Shown piece by piece: positions 24,596 through 36,295 of a DNA stretch of 64,000 bases; positions within the stretch are counted from its first letter, which is position 1, and each line of letters starts with the position of its first letter. This DNA is from Aquilaria yunnanensis (lineage: Eukaryota; Streptophyta; Magnoliopsida; Malvales; Thymelaeaceae). The notes beneath the pieces are model-generated. The model did not search any database, was not told the origin of the DNA, and saw nothing but the letters and a program-made list of their open reading frames with translations. Where the stretch lies: contig CM077599.1 in the NCBI GenBank assembly GCA_039654915.1, positions 24,551,501 to 24,615,500 of the forward strand, in the 5' to 3' direction. A program made the translations under genes and the position numbers.

Positions 24596-25480
24596 TTGCA
24601 TGATAAAGGGAAGGATGGCTCAGCGGATTTGCAGGGTACGTGTCCAGTTCTCTGGAAGCGAACATGGGTGCGGCCATGCCAAACAAGAGCAAGCTTTTTA
24701 TGTGGCAAAGCTCGGACAACCGTATACTTACAAGAGGTTAGAGGTAATTTAAAGTATCGTAATATTGTGGAAGAAGAAAAGCGCCTCTTCCGTGAATCGC
24801 GAAAGAGCCGCCTTCATGTGCTAAGAGCTTATAGGGTGGCTAAGGAAGTGTGGGACGGCCGTAGATTGGTGTTTGTCAGCAACCTCTCAGGCATGTCGGT
24901 CAAAGACGTGTTCCTATCTGTCATATCCTCCACGCGCGACTCCTGTCGAATGGATCCAGTTGCTCTGACCGCCTCTACTCTCTGGAGCCATCAAAACAAA
25001 GTGCTCCATAGAGTTCTTAACACAACAACTGCTGATCTTCACTGAGAAGCAGAAAATGAGTTGGAGAAGGCCTCCATCAGGGATGACTAAGCACAGATAT
25101 ACAGTTGTGGGTGGGAATGGCTGGCACCGTTTAGGTGCAGTTATGAGGAATGATCATGGCGAGATCGTGGCTGCTCTTGCGGCACGTAAAAGGGGGTTGC
25201 CGCAGGCTCTCTATGGCGAGTGCTGACAGGATTGGAGGAATTAAAGTTTGCAAGTGATTTTGAAGTTTTCATTATGATATTGGAGTTGGATGCGCTGGCT
25301 GTAGTAAGCTCGATTACAAGCAATATACCATGGGGAACTCACGGGCTTCGTATTGCATCGGCTCAATCAAGAAGTTCCAGACATTCCAAACATGGCATGT
25401 TTCTCATCTCAATCAAGAAGCGAGCTTCGGTCGGAGAAGATGCTACTGGTCATCTACAAGAGTCGCCAGCCACTACTTAA
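24596..25480 (+). pseudogene. LINE-derived RNase H-like (RVT_3) relic
   Basis: Frame-shifting remnants of the C-terminal end of a plant LINE or RNase H-like protein. The region near 24660-24710 resembles the zf-RVT segment. At 25110-25225 one frame reads GAVMRNDHGEIVAALAARKR, the start of a plant RVT_3 RNase H fold with its alanine-rich strand. At 25220-25320 another frame continues with a GLEELKFASDF..LELDALAVVSSI pattern, the LE-D segment of the same fold. The longest ORF (24596-25045) runs mostly in a wrong frame and is not a gene. The relic is dead. Confidence 0.6.
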
Positions 25481-26282
25481 TAATAATAATAATAGAGCTT
25501 TCCCGGGTCAAATGCAGCACAATCTGGATAGAATCAATGTAATAACTGGATGCTAAAGATCTACTAAAAAGGTGATAACAATCATGAAGAGGATAATAAT
25601 AACAATAATAATTTTCTTTGGTCCGCAAGAAAGATCATTTCATTTCAAAGATCAAACCGGCCGGTATACATTTGAATCTTAATCATATTACATCAATCTC
25701 TTAATCCATTCTATCCCCTGTACAATCCCTGTTGGAAGTTTGTGCATTCGAATCCAAATTTCTCTTTGTATAATGTATATAATTGTATTCACATTATGTT
25801 TTTTGCCCCTAAACTATGCTGGTTCCTCTCATGCCAAACATAATATATCACTACTAGATACATCATTACTAGAACTGTTGCGACTTTGATCCGACATGTT
25901 ACATGTTTTGCTATTTATTATTGTTATTATTATTTGCTCTTTATTTCTGAGTTAAGAGAGGAGACAGGGCCGGGTTAATTAGTAATATAAGATATCAATT
26001 TAAATATTTGTCTATGTCCAGCCTAAATCTTATTAATAAAAATGACATTACATATGAAAATGCGTTGAGGATTGACCTGTTGTGAGATATTACATTGTTC
26101 GAGGAATTCTAGAGATGTTGTCGGAGTAAAGAATCATCAATAATGGCATTCTAGTGCATTGTTGATTCTTATATATTCAAGGCTGGTGAGGTGTCTCTAA
26201 TTCAAGTCTAAGATGGCCTAGCTGTGCCAAGGAAAAGAAAAGAGGAAGCGTCTGACTCCTTCATACATGCTTCCTTTGGCTT
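25481..26282. other. AT-rich spacer, no gene seen
   Basis: Contains a short AAT microsatellite at about 25482-25495 and no coding sequence or delimited element that I can support. Confidence 0.4.
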
Positions 26283-26345
26283 AGGGATATAGCTCAGTTG
26301 GTAAAGCTTCGCTCTTTCAATAGGGTCATTGCTATCACAAGTTTA
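26283..26345 (+). pseudogene. Nuclear copy of plastid trnA-UGC 5' exon
   Basis: GGGATATAGCTCAGTTGGTA, then a diverged anticodon arm and the first bases of the intron, follow the chloroplast trnA-UGC 5' exon and its group II intron start. The anticodon-region bases are changed (CTCTTTCAAT) and the 3' exon is missing, so it cannot make a tRNA. It is a nuclear plastid DNA fragment (NUPT). Confidence 0.7.
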
Positions 26346-27090
26346 TATTTGTTGGAACTATTCAATAACTTGATCTTGATTTCTAATAGTCAAGGTCATT
26401 TTTTAGTTCTTACTTTATGTTCCTTTTGTTTATTTTTGGTGCTTAGTTGCTAAATCCATCATAAGTAGAAAGTTTATATTATTTAATCATTGATAAATAA
26501 TTTGTTGGACAATACTCAACAAAGTTACAAAATAAATAAATAAATAAATTCCAAAATCAAAACTGTAATTAAGTAATCATTTTTTTTCAAATATCAGTTT
26601 CAAATTTACAATCTAGAATGGGTAGATCTATAGGACATACACACTTCTCTTACTTGTCACTTGATGAATACCCAATTCATTAAACAGAAAGAAAAGGGAT
26701 TACATACAACAAAAAACCAAAACCACTTATGCAACTACGCAAAAAACTAGAATTTTCCTAGTTTTTATTTCTCATATATTTAAAAATTTTAAAATATAAT
26801 ATGATAATTTTGCTAGAGGAGGAGCCTTAGAATTTGTTCATCTGATGTTGGGAATTCACCTTCAAAGGATTTCTAGCAATTTAGAAAGTGGGACTCCACG
26901 AGGTTCAGCATAAAAAAAAAAATCACAAGAATCCTTTTCTTACATTTTCTTTCACTATGAAAATTTGGCGACTTATAGCAATAAAGTACAATTGATTTTT
27001 ATTGATTTCGAGTTTTTTGTTAATCAGATAACACTTGGATTTGAGCTAGAATAAAGGGATTTACAATCCCCCACCCATGTGGTGAAGAAA

Positions 27091-27130
27091 ACATCGAGGT
27101 GCCAAACCTTCCTATTGATGTGAGCTCTGA
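27091..27130 (-). pseudogene. Fragment of organellar 23S rRNA gene
   Basis: ACATCGAGGTGCCAAACC and the following bases are the complement of the conserved domain V segment of bacterial-type 23S rRNA. Only about 40 bp are recognisable. Neighbouring trnA and ycf2 scraps make a plastid source likely; a mitochondrial source is possible. Confidence 0.45.
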
Positions 27131-27239
27131 GTGCTTACCAGGGAGAGGGCTAGTCCCATTCCTTGTCCTTCAGAGGGAGGAAAGCCTCTAGCCTCCCTGA
27201 GGGAAAGGTGCCAAATATGGGCCTCACTTGCCATTGGTT

Positions 27240-27395
27240 TTAGTATAGGGATCTCATTCAAAGAGAAAGATATCAAATATCTGGAGTTTCTTTTTGTTTA
27301 TTATATTGATGATCCGATCCACAAGGACCATAATCGGGAATTGTTTGGTCGTCTTTCTCCAAGTAAGAGGCAAAACATATTAAATTTGTCAAAAT
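27240..27395 (+). pseudogene. Fragment of plastid ycf2
   Basis: One frame reads a segment containing [30 protein letters not shown], which matches a conserved internal part of Ycf2, the very large plastid protein. Only about 50 codons remain and the frame ends soon after, so this is a NUPT scrap inside a 104-codon ORF. Confidence 0.7.
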
Positions 27396-27675
27396 GGCTT
27401 ATTTTTATTATTATATCTTTTTTACTCGGAACTAATTTTAATTAAAAGCCAATATTATGTAGCTGCAATAATCCATTAAAAATATAATTTTTGTAATCTT
27501 ACTAAATTTTTATGAATTTTTATAATTTAATACATTAAAAAAGAAAAATTCATAAAAATTTAACATCATCACAAACATTTACTTTCAAATGGATTATTAT
27601 ATCTACATAATATTAACTTTCAAATGAAGTTAGTTTCAGGCAAAAAACATGTAAAATTAAAACTAAGTCAATTGA
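27390..27675. mobile_element. Fold-back MITE, copy 2
   Basis: AT-rich palindrome related to the one at 7216-7494. Both contain AATTTTTAT..AATTTTTATAATTTAA-like cores, a TGGATTATTA..ACTACATAATATT block, and ends based on GGCTTATTTTTA / AAAACTAAGTCA. The TSD is not resolved. Confidence 0.5.
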
Positions 27676-28571
27676 TTTAAATTAAAATTAATTTGCTTTA
27701 AATTTTGGACTTCTATTAAAGTTTCAACAAATTGACAAATTGTATAAATAATCAATTTACCAAATAAAAAAACATAATAATGCATTGAATTAAATTTGAA
27801 CCTTTTGTTAGTTCTTTTCTTTTCTAATTGTGTTAGTTTTCTTTCCTTATAGAGTCTAAGGTGTTCATTGTTTGGATACAACTGAATAGTCTAAATGATC
27901 ATGAATTATTTGAATTGGATAAAATAGTTCAATTATTTAGTTATTTGGTACTCAATTTGGATCAAAATTGAATTTCTTGTTTCATAATTGGATCGATTAT
28001 TAGTTTTTAAGCTTAGAACCGAATAAACCAAATAAGTTGCAAAGTAATACATATTTTATAATTATACCCATCAACTGCACATATATAAGGTCATTTTTTA
28101 TTTAATTTTGAACTATATGTTATGAATCAACCCTTAGCTTTAGGTATAAATTGAAATATTATCAATAATTATCATTTTTTAAAAAAATTTATTTTTTTCA
28201 ATTATCATGTGTCTAATTCTAATATAAAAGAATTGGATTATAAAAATTGAATGAGTTGAATTATAATTTGGATAGTTCATATAAAAACCAAAAAAATTGA
28301 ATTATAATTTGGATGGTTCAAATCAATTTTAATATTTAATTTGAATGGTTTTGATTAAATTATAAATCTAAAATTAATTGAATTGTTCTAATCAAATTGG
28401 TTTCAAATCTATCCAACCAAACAATTGCCCCTAATAGAGTCGTACTCTATTTTAACTATTTACATTTACTTCCCCGTAACCCTTTGCGTCGTTTCTCAGT
28501 TCATGGCCACTTTGCTACGTCTGACTCTCAATTTTTTTGGTGTAGACAACAATTTTGGCATTGGGTTGGGC
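27676..28571. other. AT-rich spacer, no gene seen
   Basis: Repeated AATTGAATTATAATTTGGAT-like motifs at about 28240-28330 and no gene. ORFs at 28397-28634 overlap in two frames and show no family likeness. Confidence 0.4.
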
Positions 28572-28579
28572 ATTGTCCG

Positions 28580-29736
28580 TGGGGTGGTAAAATTTGATTC
28601 GCCCCGCCCTGAACCCATACCCGACATTATTTGATTTGATCAGAAAAAACAATGATCCGAACACGATTGCACCCAACCCGATAAGAACCTGAAAAGCCCG
28701 AAATCCGAAAATACTTGAACAAAAAATGGACTGAACCCGAATTGGCATGAATTCGAAATAACCCGAACCTGAGACTAACCTAACCCAAACCTAAAAAGAC
28801 TCGAGTTTAAACACAACAAGATCTGATTTCTAAGATTTGTTGAATTAGCTCATAATTTTATAAGATCATCAGATTTTATCTTAAAAAATTGCCAGGTTTA
28901 CCTCAAACTCTCTAGAGTTGACAAATTTATCCCAAAATTTTCAATTTTATCTAGAATTTTCAAAAAATCTTCAATTCACATCCAAACTCTTTCATTTCGC
29001 CTACACTAACCTCAAACAACCTCTAGGGCTCCAAATTAGTACCTAAACTAAATTAATTTCTATTTTACCCTAAATAATGATTCTAAATTCTTAAAAAATG
29101 ATAACTTAAAGTGACAATATAATTTAAATACATATGATCCTACCAACTTCTTAAGTTCTACAATAACCGAGTATATAGTTTCATGAATAGAATTTGCAAA
29201 GTTTTGAATTAGATATTTTTGTTAAAATAATTGTATATTAATATATTTATATCTAGTTAAATTAAAATTTTTAGATTAGTTTTTATGCCTAGTGATTTTT
29301 TAGTTATGAGGTGAAAATTTCATTTTAGTTACTCATAAAAATTGCAACATGGGTCTCTAAACTTTTCAAATATTTGCATAAAAAATCAAATTCTTTAATT
29401 TAAATTTTAGTAAAATCTAAAAAAAAATTGAATTAATCCAGTTATTCCAGCTTATACACCAATCACCCGATTAGACCCGAATATCAACCTGAGTCTAACC
29501 CAAAACTCAAATAATTCAACCTGAAGTTATTTAAGACTGAAATTGACCCAATTTGAATTAAACCCAAACCCGAATAAGACAAACCTGAATCCAATCAAAA
29601 CCCGAAATCCATTCAACCTGAAATCAATCTAAACCTAAATAATCCGACTTGAACCAAAATTGATGCTAACCCGATTAAACCCGAACCTGAATGACCTGAC
29701 CCAAATCTAATCTGATCCACCCAATTGCCATCCCTA
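28580..29736. mobile_element. hAT-like non-autonomous element, copy 2 (inverted relative to copy 1)
   Basis: Ends TGGGGTGGTAAAATTTGA and CAATTGCCATCCCTA, flanked by ATTGTCCG (28572-28579) and ATTGTCCC (29737-29744), an 8-bp TSD with one mismatch. The right end, reverse-complemented, matches the left end of the element at 1139 (TAGGGATGGCAATT.GGTGGATC). Subterminal zones again carry CCCGAACCTGA-type repeats. No transposase. Confidence 0.7.
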
Positions 29737-30111
29737 ATTGTCCCGGCCTTAGTTCGGTTTGATTCCCATATATAGTTTGACGTCATGTAGATTTTAAGGA
29801 ATAATTAATTTACTCCAATCCATCATAATACACACGCAAATATTCTTATTTGTAAATTGCTCCGGGCACAATAAAGTAAAAAGAAAGACAATAAAGATCT
29901 TTTTTGTTTCTAGTACATAAGGGAGGCCAACGGGGAACATGAAGATATCTCATAATTAAATTACCTCCACTTGATGGAATATTTGGTAAGGCCAGGAATC
30001 TGGATATTCCTGAGTCAGCGGCAATAAAAAAAAACCATCAAAATTATAACGCCTCGTGATAATATACACATGTATCTAAAAGAAAATAAGAACTGATGAG
30101 AGGAATAACGA

Positions 30112-30576
30112 TCACAAACAAGCGAACTTTAAGGGAAGAATGTCTTTGAATTTGATGTAGAGAAGGAACCTATTCATGGTACTTAAAACTATCCCCCTAC
30201 GGACTTTAATTTGCTTCCCCTTCTTCTGGTCGATCAATGGTTTTTCGGTGAAGTAACGATAAATAATAATATCGTGGATATTCTTCAATTGCAGAGGATT
30301 TCTAAGTGAAGAGCCGACTTGGTAAATTGTTTCACTGCAAAATTGACTTGCATGCGCCACCATTGCCGATGACATCGCATTCACAACCATGTCTGCTGGA
30401 ACCTATACACATATTTTTCACATATATATCTTTTTCTTTAAAGAAAAAGGGAAAAAGTCATTAATAGTTCCCATGTAAGTAAGAAAATACTCACCACATC
30501 AATCACTTGATTAGGGTTGCCAATAAAACATGACAACCTCCCTTTTCCATAGGCAACAATTATAGCATCGATAGTC
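30112..30576 (-). pseudogene. Fatty acyl-CoA reductase fragment (two exons)
   Basis: On the minus strand, exon A (30576-30495, 82 nt, after a TATGCAG acceptor) reads TIDAIIVAYGKGRLSCFIGN and onward. A GTGAGT donor and an intron of about 92 nt ending GTATAG follow. Exon B (from 30402) reads VPADMVVNAM, then SETIYQVGSSLRNPLQLKNI and YRYFTEKP, to a stop at 30112. The phase is kept across the intron. These are signature segments of alcohol-forming fatty acyl-CoA reductases (FAR/MALE STERILITY 2 family), which make fatty alcohols for wax, suberin or pollen wall. The NAD(P)-binding N-terminal exons and the C-terminal sterile domain are not found nearby, and a MITE begins 79 bp upstream of exon A. 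I infer a truncated gene relic. Confidence 0.8.
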
Positions 30577-30654
30577 CTGCATATAATGATTGTTTATAAA
30601 CAGATTAATTGAGATCCAATCGGATGATGATGATTATTATCTTTAATATAGGGA

Positions 30655-31022
30655 AGGATAAACTACAGCTGTCATCCTTAACCTGTATCCCATGTTACTT
30701 AATCATCCTAAAATCATCAAGTATTGTATCAATCATTCTCAAATTATTTTATTATTATTATCTCGTTCTGTCATTCATCACAGTTGTTAAGTATGGATAG
30801 AAAAAAGAAGTCACTATTGATGTAACTTTGAAAGCTTGCGTAACTACTCATGTAACTGCTCATGTGATATCATATTTTCATCCATCCTTAATTGTGTGAT
30901 AGACAATAGGACGAGAAAACATCAATTAAATAGTTTGAGGACAACTGGTGCAACATTTAATAGTTCTAGGACGATTAAGCAGTATAGGATACAGTTTAGG
31001 GACGGTAGATGGAATTTACTCT
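30655..31022. mobile_element. Mutator-like MITE
   Basis: Ends AGGATAAACTACAGCTGTCATCC and (reverse complement of the right end) AGAGTAAATTCCATC are inverted repeats continuing for about 110 bp (TTAATCATCCTAAAA versus TTAATCGTCCTAGAA). The candidate 9-bp TSD starts ATATA on both sides but is poorly matched. ORFs inside are not genes. Confidence 0.5.
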
Positions 31023-32924
31023 ATATAAAAAGTACAAAGATGTATAAATATTAAACAACTTTTTTATGTAAGATATTTTGTTCTTTTAATGAAACACAAT
31101 TTTTTCATTATTTATTTAATTGGAGTTATATTAGCACTAGAATATAATGCTAAAAGAGACTCTTAAGTTGCAACTACACTTTATTTTTTGTTCCAAAGTT
31201 ACCTGGGTTTTATTCTATATTCCAGAATCAAGCATTGTAAATAATTTTTTTTAATGTTAATCTTACCTTTAATGGCTAAGACTTCTAGATTGCCACTAAT
31301 TTTTTTTTTCTTTTTTCTTTTTATATCAAACATGCTGCTCTTGGTTCTATATTACTATCAAATAATTATCTCAAGTATAATAAATTTTTTATAAAACTTA
31401 ATATTTCAACTCAGCAAGCATGACCTAAATTTGTTCTACTATAAAACAAAATTTCATATAAAAAATTTTTAAATTAAGGTTTTTTTTACAATGTGGATGA
31501 ATACATGTTATATGAAAGCTTACGTATCTAGTCCATCTTAGAACAATAATATAATCCAAGTATGACTCAAGCACCTATTATAAAAAAATAAAAAAAATAA
31601 TTATCATTGTAGCAAAGGTCTTTGGGAAAAGTTTTACTAAAAAAAAAAGTTCTAGGTTATTAGAATTAGTTGCTTATATTATATAACTGAGCTTCCAGCA
31701 GCATTTTTTTTTTTACATTTTCTTGAAATATTGTAAAAATTGTAATAATAATTTTTTCAACGTGGTCATTCTTTTTAATATTGTAACAAAAATTTTTATT
31801 CTTAGCAACTAACTCTTTTTATATACTAAATAATATTAAAATATTCTTTTGTTATTAATTTTTTTGAGAGCCAATCAAATTTTACATGTTGTTTAAAAAA
31901 TTAGAAGTGATTTTGTTTGAATATTATATTTCATTATTGAGGCTCATAGCCTATAAATAATTTTGGAGTTATTAAGAGGTGAAGTTAATAATTTTATGTT
32001 GTGATTGCAAGTTTTTATTTTATATAAGATTAAGTATATTAAAGACAGAGACATGGATGTGTGTGTGTGTATAAAATTGGGGTCCTCTGACCCCACTTTT
32101 ATTTAAAAAAATGTAAGAAACTAATATGTAAAATTAAGTTTGGACATCACATTAAATTTTTATTGGATCCCACTATTCTTAATAAAAATCTAGCAAAAAT
32201 AAAAAGCATAACTCACTCATTACAATTTTTTTTTGTTCTTATTTCTTATATTAAAATCATAACTTAAAAGCAGCATTATCTTTGGATTTTGCTTAATTGG
32301 TGTAGTTAGTCCTCAAATTATAAGCTAACCTATTTTAGTTATTGAACTCAAACCAAGTTAAGTTCAAACATTTTAACTAAACCATGTGAATCCTCAATAG
32401 AAGTATCATTGTTGTAAAAAAAAAAAAAAAACTTCCTCTATCCTGAATTCTTTGCACCATTTACTTTTCAGTAATTAATTTATAATTTTTTATTTTCAAG
32501 ATTTTAGCTTATAAATAAAAAAAATTTATATATGAATGATAAATCAAGAAATTTAGTTTCTAAGTATATTTTTTTTATTTTTTTCTAACAAACAATAATA
32601 TGAATAAATTCAAGTCAAATTAGCAAAAAAAAGTCAAATGGAGCAAAGAAAGTGAGACAAAGAAAGACAATTTTTTCTACTTGTTTTTAGTGTGAAATTA
32701 TAAACTTTTCTTTGTTTAAGTTATTTTATTAAAAAGAAACTAGAATTAGCATATTTTTAGGCAATCTACCTTAAGAAGTAAGATACCACCATTTAATTTT
32801 TTGAAAAATTAACTAAATATCTTCATGTTTTGCCTGAAAAAGTAACAGTAGCGTTTCTCCTTCAAAATTCATTTTTAAATTTTTTAAATAATCTTAAAGA
32901 CTAATTCAATTCAAACATAAATAC
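31023..32924. other. AT-rich spacer with one Stowaway-like copy
   Basis: No gene is visible. A Stowaway-like MITE lies at about 32431-32660: ACTTCCTCTATCC start, GAGCAAAGAAAGTGAG end, and an interior TAACAAACAATAATATGAAT that is the reverse complement of the interior shared by the copies at 8608 and 24002. Confidence 0.45.
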
Positions 32925-32980
32925 AAAACATGTATACTTAAGACAATTTACGATTCGCGATTGCCGTGAGAGTCTAGGAT

Positions 32981-34130
32981 GTGGCTCATCATCCAGACGG
33001 TACCAGCGATCAGATGGCAAAGAGAGGCCGGCCTCCTCTCTCCGGGGGGTGTGGCCGGAAAGGCAGTCACGGGAGGGAGATTAGCTCTGCATTGAAGGCA
33101 TTGGAAGAATTAGGAAGTGATGGTTCCGAGGCTGAATCGTATGATGTAGAGTTTCCAGTGTTGATGACGAATTCGAACGATGCAGAAGTGGTTTCTAGGT
33201 TACAGCAGAAGGTTCGAACAGAGGATCAAGAGGGATGAAATAACAGGGACGACATGGGCAGTGCTTCTTGCATGCAGAGGGTTCGAACGGAGTTGCTGAT
33301 AGAACAAAGTAGTGATTCGGGTAATGCTGAATGGGTGCAGCAAGACGGCCTATTGGAGACACAGGTGGACAGATGGAGGAGATAGCTGATGCGATTCAAA
33401 AATTGGAGCACGCTTTTGTTGGATATGTAGTAGAAGGAAATCCAGGATGCATGGCAATGAAGAAGTATGTGGAGTAACAATGGTCGACGGTGGTGTTGGC
33501 TAAAGTGGACTTACATGAGTCGGGGTTGGTTCACATTCCGTTTTGAGCACCATTTTGTATGGGGGGCCATGGCTTTTGTCGAAAAGACCACTGGTCCTTA
33601 AAGCTTGGACACCAAGCTTTAATTTTGAGAAGGAGGATATGACACCGAGCTATTTGGGCATAATTTAAGTGTGGGGTGCATCTGTGGGAAGAGAAAGCCT
33701 TGAGTAAGATTGCAACCAGCCTTGGTTGCCCCGTTTATGTTGATAAGTTAACCTACAATATGGAAACAATACCATGTGCGAGAGTGCTTGTAGAGATTGC
33801 TATGGCAAAGGAGATTAAGCAGTGGGAAGAGGTCAAACAGCCTTTCAATGAAAATGTAGAGATATAAGTTCATTATGAATGGATGCCAAAATAGTATAGC
33901 TACTGTGGTACTGTTGTTCACTCAGCGGAGAAGTGTGCTAAAAGGCCAATTCCACAACAGTAGAATAAGCAAATTTGGGTCTTGAAACTACTTAAGAATG
34001 ATGATGGGGTGGATGTAAATGATCATAAGCATGAAAGAGGACCGGCTGAAATTTCAGATGAAAAGTTAGAAGTGCAAGACGGGGTAGAAAAAAAGCAGTC
34101 CAATGTAGAGTCGAGAAGCCTATACAATTG
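32981..34130 (+). pseudogene. LINE ORF1 relic (DUF4283 / zinc-knuckle type)
   Basis: Remnants in several frames of the nucleic-acid-binding ORF1 of plant L1 elements. At 33676-33867 the frame reads EKALSKIATSLGCPVYVDKL and ARVLVEIA, the pattern that follows DUF4283 in these proteins. A knuckle-like YCGTVVHSAEKC follows at about 33900. The 85-codon ORF at 32981-33238 would be the N-terminus. Multiple stops (for example 33236) inactivate it. Confidence 0.65.
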
Positions 34131-34284
34131 AGCCCAAAAAAAAAAAATCCTCACCATTATTAAGAACCACTTTGATGTGTTGACCACATTTGCGGATGAT
34201 GAAGGGTCAGGATGTGCAGTTGAGTTAGAAGATGAGACGGAAGAGGAAAGGAGGGGTGAGAGGAACTCAATATCGCCAAATAAA

Positions 34285-35847
34285 TGAAGCTTCTAGCGTG
34301 GAATGTACGAGGGTACAATAAAACCCTCAAGAAGCGCCAGTTAGCTAGATATATACAAACCAATAAATTATCTCCAATCACGATGAGCACAAGAATGGAG
34401 GAATTCTTGTGTTATGCAAGAGTGCTAGGCTTGACGCTCATTGCATTATGAAATCGGCACAGTTGATTGTTTTGTGTGTCACATTAAAGTCAACGGAACA
34501 TGTGTTCAAAGTTTGCTTTATTTATCAGTTCAACAGAGACAAACAACTAGAAGCCCTCTGGAAAGATATTATTGCAATTAATAGTGTGATTCAGGGGCCG
34601 TGGTTACTTTTTGGTGATTTTATTTTGGTTCACGGATGGGATGAACGGGAGAGTTCAAATTTGGTAACTAAGTGAGAAGTGTATACTATTAACTAGTGTT
34701 TTCAAGAGGTGGATGTTGATGATTTGTCGGACAAAGGGGCACTTCTTCACTGGGAATAATAATAATCAAGTAGGGGAAGATTCAGTGTGGTCAAAATTGG
34801 ATCAAGCAGTTTCCTAGAGCTAATGTTATTTTTGGGCAACCAGGTATCTCAGACCATTCGCCAATTTTGGTTGAAATGGAACCAGAGAACAAAAGGGGTG
34901 GAATTTAGATTTGGTTCTTGAATTACTGGGCAAAAGATGAGGATTTTTGGCTGGTTGTGATGGAAGTGTGGGCACAGGAGGAAGATGGAATCAAAATGTA
35001 TAGTATCTGTAGCAAGTTGAGCGCCCTAAAAAAGCCTCTCAAGCAGCTTAACAGAGCAAAGTATTACAACATTCAGAGGCACGTTATCAAGTTTTCAAAT
35101 TACCTTAAGCAAATTCAACAGCAAGGGGCAATGGTTAGGAAAGACCAGACGCTTCAAATAAGAATAAAGGAGACAAGAGACAAGTTGCAGATATTGCTCG
35201 TAGCGAAGGATAGCCATCTTCCGCAGAAAGCTCGAATAAAGTGGCTACATGAGGGAGATGAAAGTACTAGGTTTTTCCACTAATCCATTCAAAATCGCAA
35301 GTGGAAAAGAGGGATCATATCTATTGAAGGAAGTGATGGAAGGATTCTTTATGACGAGGAGAAAGTGGCAACTGAGTTTGTGACAAATTATCCGTACCTT
35401 TTAAATTGGGGGAGGAATTGTCATTCATTGGACCCTGTTATTGTGGAGCTAGGTCTGGCCCTCTCCACAGATCAGAAGCAGTCTCTATGCTCTTGGACCA
35501 GATGGTTATAATGCATTGTTCTTCAAGGAAGCATGGGAAGATATTGGTAGAGATATCGTGGAAGCAGTTCGAGAATTTTTCAAATCAGGGAAGCTGTTGA
35601 AACAGGTTATTGCTACACTTGGCTATTTTTAATTCCTAAAACTGAGAGTGCAGGAACTGTCAAAGAATTTTGTCCTATTGCCTGTTGTAATGTCCTTTAC
35701 AGAGTTATCACAATGGTATTGGTATAGCAAAAATGCAGGAAGTCCTCGTTTACCTGGTTAATTCAAACTAAGCAGCTTTTGTTAAAGGGGTGGTACATTA
35801 CGGACAATATCCAGATGGTCAGTGAACTCCTAAAGCACTATGATAGG
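34285..35847 (+). pseudogene. LINE ORF2 relic, 5' part (endonuclease and start of RT)
   Basis: Starts with MKLLAWNVRGYNKTLKKRQL, the APE-type endonuclease N-terminus. The segment at 34400-34672 has NGGILVLCKS.. and PWLLFGDFILVHGWDER, the endonuclease core, with Ile where Asn is usual in the GDFN box. The region 35200-35280 reads KARIKWLHEGDESTRFFH, just before RT, and at 35780-35840 comes ..YITDNIQMVSELLKHYD. Stops and frameshifts throughout (for example 34673, 35281). The copia element enters within the RT palm; the reading continues at 40957. Confidence 0.75.
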
Positions 35848-36171
35848 TGTTGAAGATTGCCTCAACTTTGTTCTTAACCTTCATCCCACATGGACTAGGA
35901 AACAAAGGCTTAATGCCTTAGCTTCATATTTCACCCTTCATCCCACATTGGCCATAGAAAGGGCCTTGGTACCTTCAACTCCTTATATAAGGAGCTTAGT
36001 TGTGACAATTAGTATTCGTCCCACAATCTAGTAGTCACTTAGATTGTATTCTTCTTCTTTCTTAGTGAATTCTTTCTTCCGGCTTGCCGCCCGAGGTTTT
36101 TCCCCGATTTGGGGTTTTCCTCGTAAATTCTCGTGTCTCTTTTCTTTGTGCTTATGTTCTGATTCCTAACA
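35848..36171 (+). repeat. copia 5' LTR
   Basis: TGTTGAAG...CCTAACA, with TG/CA ends. It includes a TATA-like CCTTATATAAGGAG (about 35980) that would start transcription, and a T-rich, TTCTTCTTTCTT stretch further down. No difference from the 3' LTR was found on reading both. An ORF inside it is duplicated in the other LTR and is not a gene. Confidence 0.95.
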
Positions 36172-36174
36172 AAC

Positions 36175-36186
36175 TGGTATCAGAGC
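36175..36186 (+). other. copia primer-binding site (initiator tRNA-Met)
   Basis: TGGTATCAGAGC lies 3 nt after the 5' LTR. This is the standard plant copia primer site, complementary to the 3' end of initiator methionine tRNA. Confidence 0.95.
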
Positions 36187-36295
36187 CAAGGTTAGGTTAG
36201 TGATAGCTGCTTATAGTATGCTCTGTGGTTGCCCCTAATAGGCGGATCCTCCACATCAGAAATAAGTAGTTTATCAATTCATCTTGTGGTGTTGG

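Noticed and set aside
24596..25045. 149-codon ORF as a host gene
   Set aside because: LINE and RNase H likeness appears in other frames of the same stretch; the long ORF is largely a shadow frame of a relic.
26283..26345. Functional tRNA gene
   Set aside because: Only the 5' exon of a plastid split tRNA is present, its anticodon region is altered and the 3' half is missing.
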